A stretch of 64,000 nt of DNA from assembly GCA_023376005.1 (NCBI GenBank), contig CM042141.1, positions 93,419,135-93,483,134 of the forward strand. Direction: 5' to 3'. How positions within the stretch are numbered: position 1 is the first letter of the stretch; every line of letters begins with the position of its first letter. Under the pieces are notes generated by a model. The model had not been told where the DNA came from. It did no database searches and worked only from the letters and a program-made list of their open reading frames with translations. This DNA comes from Doryteuthis pealeii. Taxonomy: Eukaryota; Mollusca; Cephalopoda; Myopsida; Loliginidae. The position numbers and the translations under genes were made by a program. Of the stretch, positions 46,385 through 56,344 are shown piece by piece.

Positions 46385-49374
46385 CTAGCAATGGCTACCT
46401 GGCAAAGCCCGGGTAGTGGAGAAAAAAACATGGTATAATAATCGTTTGCAGATCTATTACTACTGAATAGCGAGTTCGGTCCTCGCAGGAGGACCCATAA
46501 AAATCACCACATAAAAACGATCTTAACTTAATTCTACCTGGTGGGAGGTCAGGGAATTTTCTTTTCGTCAGATTTGAGGGGATGACATCATATGGCTAAA
46601 CTTGCAAATCGGTCGAAAAATTAAAACATATTACAGCCAGGTTAGCTCAGTCGGTAGAGCATTCGGCTAGAAATCACAAGGTTCCTAGTTTGATACCGGT
46701 TCTTGCCAACTCAGCATTATGAGTAGCACAGGGATCTGTGCGGTAAAGTAAGGAGCTGATGGTAGGTGTGGCGCTCCACCTCAGATGCAAAAAACAATCT
46801 CCTTGGTCTAGCGCTAGTGAAAAGGGGATAGACTCTCTCGCTGATTGGCTGATACCGACATTAGGTCGCCCCGACGACTTTACTTACTTACAGGTGACCT
46901 AGAAAAAACAGAACCCAAATTATTTATTTTCCCATTAAACTAACCCTAAACCCCACCTCTAACCCTAAACCCTAGTTAAATTTAACAGTTTTATTACAAA
47001 ATTTATGCGTTGTTTTTTTCTGGGTCACCCTAAATTTTCTGACCGATTTGCAAGTTTAGCCACGGTTTTGTTTACAATTGACGAACCACGGGAATTTATT
47101 AAAAAAACGTTGATTTGTCGTTAAATGTTTTCGTCTGATTTGTTATTTAATTCGCTTTAAAAATAATTCAATGTATGAAAAGACATACTAATTACATATT
47201 TAGAAAAATCTTTTATAAATCCCTAAAAAGAGGCCAATGTTTAATAATCAATAAATTAAATCATATACAGGGCAATATTTAACTTTGAAAGAAAGAAATA
47301 TATATACACACAATATTGAATTATATTGTTCTCTACATGCTATTTTAAACAAATCCTGGATGCTGTTTCCAGGACTTTCCTAGAGCAATAGCTAATAGGG
47401 ACAGATGGTGAGAGAGAGAGTCGATGAATCTGTGTTATCAACACAACTTGAGGTTATAAGTAGCAGAAAAGAAATTGTAACTTGATTGCACTAGGATGAT
47501 GTTGGGTAAATCCTTCATGGCATCTCAGGGTAAACGCAGTGAGTTAGTTACTTGTGCGAGTAATGGGAAAAAAGGTTTTACTGGATTTTATGTTAATGAC
47601 CATAGAGAAGAAACAACGACCTGCCTACACAGATTTTATGTTAGAAAGATCAGTTTTTATTCTATGATATAAAGATGCCACTCATTTACTAATCTTGTTT
47701 TATTGTGTGTGTGTGTGTGTGTGTTAAGAGAAGCCACATGAACTGAAATTTCAAAGTATAATATGTAAATATCTGCAAACAATTGAAATAAAAGCAATAT
47801 TCATCTATTTATTATTTCAGCCTTTGAGGCACATGATATTTCCAAGGGAGTCTGTCCTCTTTTTAGTAGTGCTAGAACAGGGAGATTGTTTTTACTAAAA
47901 ATGGAGCACCACACCTACCATCAGCTCCCCCACTTTATCGCACAGATCAGATTACTTAATCTGTGCTACTCATGTGCTGAGTTGGCGGGGACCGGTATCT
48001 AACCAGGAACCATGTGATTCCTAGACCAATGCTCTACCGACTGAGCTAAACGAATGTAATATAAAAATGCATAAAATCTTTCTGTATTGTTTAATATTAT
48101 TCTTTTCTCACAAAAGCTGTGATACAATACAACAGATAAAAATACTTGGAATTTAATCATAAATGAAAACTATAGTTTCATGCCTTTCCCAAGAGCATTA
48201 TCACAAAGTGAAAGGCAAACAGCCTTGTCCAGGATTTGAACTTTGATCATTGATTTCATTATCTACAATGATAACTGTTATGCTAAGTGTGCCTCCTGTG
48301 ATAGTCAGGAATATAATTGAAACTCCATAATATAGAATTTGAATAAAGATGTTTTATTTGTAATTTTACTAATAATGTAATTGTTTTTTATTTTATTTTA
48401 GTTGTGACAGGCAGTAGTGAAGGCATTGGAAAGGCTTACGCCCATGAACTGGCTAATCGAGGCATGAACCTTATTTTGATCAGCAAGGGAGAACAGCAGC
48501 TGAAAAAGACGGCAAATACTATTAGTAAGTATTCATTTAATAGGGTAAACGAAATTAGTATTATTTGGATTATTCGGACTATTTTCCTCCTCTTTATCGT
48601 TATCTGTACAACGTTTCAGATGATGTGCCCTCTGACCTTCTTCAGGTATTTCTTTTTAGACTCGGGAACCTTCTTGACGAAGGTGACACAATTACCCCAT
48701 ATACCTGGACAATTACCTCATATACCTTGCTGGATACCCCATACTTGTGACACAAGGTCACAAGTATGGGGTATCCAGCAAGGATCAAACTCGCTATTCT
48801 GTAATAATGGATCTGCCTTCCCACACCGAGACAGTTGCATTCTGATTGTGCTAATGAAAACACAGGCGTGCGACGAACAAGGGCGAGTGAGCCTTGGCGG
48901 AGGACTGCTGGAAAAATTGTTGCAGGCAGAAGGACTTGGTCAGAGTGCTTTGACAGTTGGGAGAATGTCTTTTTCAGTGGAGAGATCTGGCTGTCCAACC
49001 CGACAAATTTCTGTTCACATTACAAATGGATTGCCCAGCTATGGGTTAAATAGTGCTACTACTATTCTTCCGCAAGGATGGTTTTGGCATATGGGTATAT
49101 GTACTTCTAGGTAGCAGCACAAATACCAATTGCTGGTATATTTTTTTATTCTTGTAAAATAGTTTAATTTTAAAAAATGTCTAAATACTGGAAAATGCTT
49201 TTATTGATTTTTTGTTTTGATTGCAGTGAATCAATTTGCGGTGAATGTTATTCCAATTGTGATAGATTTCTCAGGGAACAGTCAAATATATGATGAAATT
49301 TGGGCAGCAATCAAGGATAAGGAAATTGGAATTTTAAGTAAGTAAACAACTTCTTTTTCTTTTTTATTCTTAGT

Positions 49375-49418
<44 letters not shown>

Positions 49419-52400
49419 TGCTGATAAGTATGTGTCAGACCCAGTAAAATCGTATCCATGTGTCCCATTTTTTTCCTTTATTCTTCCCTCACCATTTCAA
49501 TCTGACTGTAAATACATTTCAATAGTTTCTTAGAAATGAATTACACAGGATACGTTACAAGGTAGGAGTTAGACGGCTTTAGTTATTTCCCCAGATCATA
49601 AATAAAGACCCTTCAATTTATTAAGAAACTTTAATTGGGACCCATCAAATTTCCCGGGGACCCATTCAAAGCAAATATGTATCTCAGGACGGACTGGATC
49701 AAAAACCTATCAGTATCACTGTATATATAAAGATGAACAAAAAGTGATAAGACATACAGGAATATTTCTTTTATGTTATTTATTTTTGAACAAATAAACA
49801 GTGATATTTTTCTATATAAACTTCAAAACTGTATGTTTTATAAACCAACTCAGTTAAATGAAAATCTTTTATTTGGGTAAAAAAAAAAAAAAAAAAAATT
49901 TCTACACATGTATAATGAATAGTCATCACTTATCATTTTTAGTAGGTAGTGTAGAGTAATTTAAAATAATGGTAAACATTGATTTTGCCCATCCTTGATG
50001 TTCTGCCTTCCTCATACACATTCCTTAGCTCATCTCTGTCATTCCAAAGGGAAGGGAAGGGTCCATGAAAAATGATCATTCAAATGGAGGTCATGAATAG
50101 AAAAGTTTGGAAACCTCTGATTTCAAATCTCACTCTCTTGGAGAAATGTAAACCCTATGTACTGAAGATTTATTATCATTGTTTTTTAGTAATACAAAAT
50201 GTTCCTTTGTTTTGATGATAAATAACCAGTTGTCATTTTAGTCCAAATTTTCTTTGTTTTTTCAGTAAATAATGTTGGTGTTATGTATGATTATCCGCAA
50301 CTTTTCCTGGAGGTGCCAGAAGAAGTAAGTCTTTTTAATTCATTATATATCAGTTATTTATGATGACTTTTTCTTTCATATTTTGTCCATTTTTCTCAAA
50401 TGTAGGCATACTGTAAGACACTTGAGTCCTTTGTTTATCAAAATGACATGATTTGGTATTAAATGACTTGAAAAGGGTTGATATGCTGTAAAACAACCAA
50501 CCATCAAACGTTGGCATTCCTAAGACACCAAAACATTAATCTTAGATTCATTTATTCATATAAACCCAGGGATTCTGATAGCTTTTCAATTTAGTGCGAC
50601 CTGGGATGCATCGATTTGATTTGAATTAGTCTTCGGGAAATTTGATGGGTCTCAACTAAAATTTCTTAATGAATTGTAATGGTTTTTATTTATGAACTGT
50701 TGTAATGTGTATATCTTGAAGAGTATATGTTGACGTCTTTGTAGTATCAACTATTGGTTAATATTATGTGACTGCCTATATAAGCATATCTAATTTACAC
50801 ATGATACTACAGGATCACTACTTAAAAATGACTTATTGAAAATGTATGAAATATCAAATTTTTATTGAAGTATAAAATGTTACATTTTATATTTGTATTT
50901 TCTTTTGCAGAGACTTTGGCAGCTCATTAATGTCAATATAATGGCCACTACAATGGTACGTGTTATTTTGTAATATTTTTAAAACTTTATTCTTACTAGC
51001 AAATATATGCACCCTCCAGGTGCAAGTATTTCAATTTTAATGTAGTAATATATTATATTTAGTTAGAAAGGCTAATGAAACTAAATAAGAATGCAGATAA
51101 AATGATTTGAAATAGAGGGGGCTATAATCGATAAATAGAACAGAAACTTACTCTTCCATCACTCCTGTCTTTCATTGCTAAATGTTCCTAATTTAACTAT
51201 TTAGTTTAAATAGGAAGTAAAGAATAAAATTAGTTATTTCTTGTTAATGGGTTTCTTTTAAGATTCACCCCCAAGATTTTTGCTCATATTCATTAAGATA
51301 TAACCAAACAATTAGAAATCAATAATTCTAAGCACATATTTATTAAAATCGAATTTTTAATATCAAAATGCAAATTAGCCTTCCCGTTCAAACTGTAAAC
51401 CGCTATTTTGTTGTATATATAAATACAATTGCATCTTATTAGTATGTAGATAAGGCCAACAGTATTTTTAATGTAAAACAATTTTATTAATAATTGAGGT
51501 TTAAATAAAAATAAAATCATAGAGAATATGATGCAAATAACTAAGGGAATTGTGACTTGAGGAGTGATATAGTTTCGATTACAGACAGACAAACACACTA
51601 TCTCCATTATAATAAGATGAAATGTTGCATAGCTTGCAACGGAAGATTCCTCTTCTGGTCAAAAGATAAAAATATATATTTTAAAAAAAGGGAGAACGGA
51701 ACAGAGGTCTTCCAGTCAAGAAGCAGGGAGAAGATGAAGAAATAGATAAAAACAAAAAGGAAAATAGAAGCAGAGTCTTCCGGTGAGGAGGTGGAGATAA
51801 AGATAAAGAAATATATATATCCGTTATCAGATTAAAAGATAAAAATGCATAGGCATATTTATTGTATATAAATGCCTCGCAGATGAAGTGTCAATTCAGT
51901 CCCCAGCAGCAACCGAGAAGATAACCTCGTCTCCCGTCAACCACCCTCGGAAGTTCATTGTGAACACGGCACTCTTCACCATCCTACCACCCGGCATTTT
52001 CATTGTGAACACTCGTCGCCCCTCACCACCCACACACCAAAGAAAATAAAGACTGGTCCTATTTTTATATATACGTGTCTGTGGTTTTATTGAAGTCCAG
52101 TCAAGCGGAAACACTTGCTTCTACTATTCATGGTTGTTCATGTCTGGTATGCGATGAAGAATAATGTTAGAATTATTAAATTCTGTCCAAGGCTATTTAT
52201 GTTCACTTGATCCTAATGCTCTTAGAAAAAGGCATGAATCCAGTTCTCCCTGGACTCTGTTTTATCATTGGATTCTCTTAACAAAAGTTTCTTTTCACTG
52301 TCATGCCACAATGGTTGATGGAAAAGAGTGAATAAGTATTTTGGCAAACCATTAACTCTATAAGTGGCTTACCTGCCCAGGTTAGTAGCTTAAAAGATGC

Positions 52401-55400
52401 TCTTGACTATATTGTTGATTTTAATTAAGCTGTATCAGTGTTACCTGCTCTCTCTCTCTCTCTCTCTTTATATATATATATATATACAAGGTGTTCGGAA
52501 GAAATTTGACATATTTATATTTGGTTATTTTTCTCCGTAGGTTGGAGGTATTGATGCACACTACGCATCATTTAAAAGCTTGGGTCCTTCTGCATTCATA
52601 TACGTGATAACAGATAGAATGGATGACTGGAACCCACCTGAATCATGGAAGAGAATAACTTGTATCATGATGATCTGCACCGGACATCAAAATAAGGAGA
52701 TTATGGTTGCTGCCTAATGCTCCCTGAACACTGTAAAACAATCAGGCATGTACTGGAGAATTGCAATGGAGACTACAAGGTTGTGGCGAGAAGAAAGCAA
52801 CATAACAGAAGATCTGATTGCGTTCGTACAGCAGAATTCCTCAAACATCTGCGGAAAGGGTATCAGGTTGGATTCAGATGCCTACGTGGAGTTTCTAAAC
52901 ACTGTAGTCAAGCCCTGAACAACAAGGGTAGCCACTGGTAGGCCATATGTATGGCAGCAGGATTCGGCCCCCTACCACACCTCTGGGAAAAGTCAAAAAT
53001 GGTTGTTGGCGAATTTTTATGACTACACTAGTCCTAATGTTTGGCTTCCAAACTCCCCAGATCTTAACCCCATGGATTATTATGTATGTAGCACTGTTGA
53101 GAAAGACACCAATCACTTTGCCAGTACTACAAAATCCAGTTAATCAACAGAATTAAGGTAGTTTTTGAGACTCTTCCCAGGGAAACTGTAACATCAACTT
53201 GCTCCAGGTTCATCGATGTTATCGATGCTAATGGCGGTTATTTTGAGTGAAACTTATTGACAGTAATGTAATTTCTGTGCCTGTTGAATTTCTTTACAAT
53301 CCATTAAATTTTGTAGTTATCAAGCACTTTTTACCTTATGAAACTGTCAAATTTCTCCCAAACACCCTGTATATATAAATTCTGTATGTCTATATGTATG
53401 CATGTTTGTTTGTACAATGACCAAATAAAATTTAAAGTTCTTATTTACAATTGTAGATATTTGAGAGTTGAATTAAACTTTTTCTCTCCTTTCAGATGAC
53501 CCATATGATCCTGCCACAAATGGTTAAACGGTAAACAGTTTTATTATCTTTTCTTAATTTTCTTTACATAGAAATGTTGTTATTTTTTAATTACCAATTC
53601 CTTTGATTTTATCTATGCACTGTATCACACTTTCACTTTCTGTTATATTGTATTCCATGTCTTTCCAATGTGTATATTGACTTTGCTTTCTGTAGATGAG
53701 ATACAGCTACCTAGCATCTTAACTGGTGTAGTAATTTAAGTGGTTTACTACCGAGTGTGAAGATGTCTCCATCTTGTTTAAAACTGTTGAGATTCTTGTA
53801 GGTATTGTTGAATTATAGTTAATCCAAGTCTGTCATTTTAAAGATTCACCTTTTGCCCAATCACAATATGTGCAAATAATCTTCCAGTCGAGAGAGGTTC
53901 ACAGTGTTTCACTTGGTTGTTGATATTCTAGTGAATATCATATCCACACACACACACTGAGATGATTTTAAATGGTTTTGTTTTTCCTACCTGTTTATTG
54001 GTTTCTTTTTGCTGCTGTTAACATCTATATTTAGAAGTAGCGATTCTATTTGTGTCTCGCCCTGTCGACTGGGGCTTTAGAATGCCGACTGCACCTCTGT
54101 AGAGAGGCTTAAGGACGGATCCCAGGTGGCTGAGCAGTCCATGACATGCACACTCTACTTTACTGCTTACTTGGGCTAGACAGTCGGTTGGAGAGGCCCT
54201 CTCTGATCAATCGGCTGGTCATGTCAAGCTTCAGCACCTATATGATTGCCCCAACCTTTTTATCATATGGGTGCTAGAAGGCGATGGCTGAGGGTCTTTA
54301 TGTCCTGGGAATGAAGTTAAACTTTATCTGATGGTGAGGTTCTTGTTTTGCAGGTTTGGGGAATGTGGAGCACCCCTTCATCACCATTGCTTCCTGGTCT
54401 ACTCTGACCTAGAGTGGTAGTACCTGTTAGGGCCTCATCTATGGGTTAAATAGAAAAATGTGTTTATAAAAAAGAAAATTGAGTATCCATTAAGAATTAA
54501 TGTATTTCAAAACTTTGTTGGCATTAAATGACCCACTGAGGTTGATATGCCACAAAACAAACTTTGTGTCTTATATCACAATATAATCCAATAAAAACAC
54601 ATGAACGTCCTGCAAAAGACATTAAGACATAATTCATTTGAATCTTTGAACTAAAAATATATTAATTTCCATTGGATCTGGTTTGTAACTTTCCTAATTC
54701 TTTTTCTTTTTTCGTTTTGTCAGGGGTAAAGGTGCTATTGTGATGATGTCATCAGCCAGTTGTATGAAAATCACTCCACAAATGACTGTCTATGCAGGCA
54801 CCAAAAAATATGTTGACTATTTTGTACAGGCCCTTAAATATGAATACAAGAACAGTGGTGTAGTCATCCAGAGTTTGACGCCACTCTACGTAGCCACAAG
54901 GATGACTCGATACAATGAGACTTTATCAAATCCAGCCTGCTGATCCCTTCTGCTAGTGTCTATGCACGTAATGCTGTTGCTACTCTTGGTTATTCTGCCA
55001 GAACCACAGGCTATATGCCACATTCCATTATGGTCAGTTGAATTCTCTTATTTCTTGCTATTATTCTCTTACCATTTTTATAACGGATTCTGATTAAATA
55101 TTTGTCTAAAAATGTACTTCTAATACAATATTTCCTCAAATAGAAGACAAGATAATAATCAAAGTGAGATAATTTTGCAATACAGTGGAACCTCAGTTCT
55201 CGAACATAATTTGTTCCAAAATTATGTTTGAGAACTGAATTGTTCAAAAACTGAAACAATGTTTCCCATAAGAAATCGTGTAAAGTGGATTCCTGCATTC
55301 TTGACTATCAGAGCCTATTTATGTGCCTACAACTATATATAATATGAAAAGATGTCTATTTAGATAACAGATAACACATAAAAATGTAAATACAAAAAAT

Positions 55401-56307
55401 ATATGTATACCAGTTTGGTGTTTAAATTTTCAACCTCTACTGGCTTTGATAGTGAACGTACTTTCACCTTTGGGACTCAACAGGATTTTCCTTTAGGAGA
55501 TCATTGTAAATTTCCAGCGCTTTTTCACAAATTATATCTTTGGTAATAATGTCACCAGTTATTTCATTTTCTTTTATAAATATTTGCAGTAACTTCTCAC
55601 CTTTTGTCCATTATCTTTTGGCCTTTGATTGCTAACAACACTTGTCACTACTTTCACAACATCAGCTGTTTTTATTCTTCAGAGATCGGCTCGACTCGTG
55701 TTTAAAGTCTAAAAATTTGTTTGATAACTTGAACAATTCAGAGGCTTTTTTTGTTCGAACTCCGAATTATTCAAGTTCAGAGTCATTTGAGAACCGAGGT
55801 TCCACTGTACATTTTAAATTTTAAAGATTCACCTTTACCCCAATGACAAACTGTGCAAATAAATCCCCCCTCCCCACACAAAATTATCATTCAGTTGCAA
55901 ATTTGTCTGGAAATTGCTTTATTCTCTAAGAATATTTTAAGTGTATTGTTCTAATGAAAATCTTGCTATGATACACAATTTTTCCTGAATTACATTTATA
56001 CAAACAGCGTGGTCCAAGTGGCCCATTTCCCCAGGCAGCACTTTTGCCCTTGTATCAAATGGGGAGAGCTAGGGTTTTTCTGCCCAGTGCTGAGGTGCCA
56101 CAAAAGGGATCATGCACTTTTTGCACTGGCCACTGCATGAGCTTTGATTTGTGCATGGCTCCTCACATTAAAAACTCCTTGTGTCAATCTGGCCAAATTG
56201 GAGGTCGCGAAAATACATAGATACAAACATTATGAGAGTTTTAGTTAATATAAAGATTGCCTGTCTTATTTGAATATTGTTATAAACAATGTTGTAATTT
56301 TTACATT

Positions 56308-56344
<37 letters not shown>

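Larger units (their letters stand above)
31948..48401 (+). other. HSDL1: HSDL1 intron 1 (16.5 kb)
   Basis: GT...AG intron separating the N-terminal exon from the Rossmann-fold exons. It contains at least one hAT element, two families of Helitron, seven or more SINEs, family F repeats, several hairpin MITEs and the decayed hammerhead palindrome. The first 2.3 kb (31.95-34.3 kb) hold only family F scraps near 32.82 and 33.25 kb. Confidence 0.85.

Noticed and set aside
48404..49114. 236-codon open frame as a stand-alone gene
   Set aside because: Only the first 40 codons are HSDL1; the frame then runs through a GTAAGT donor into repeat sequence.
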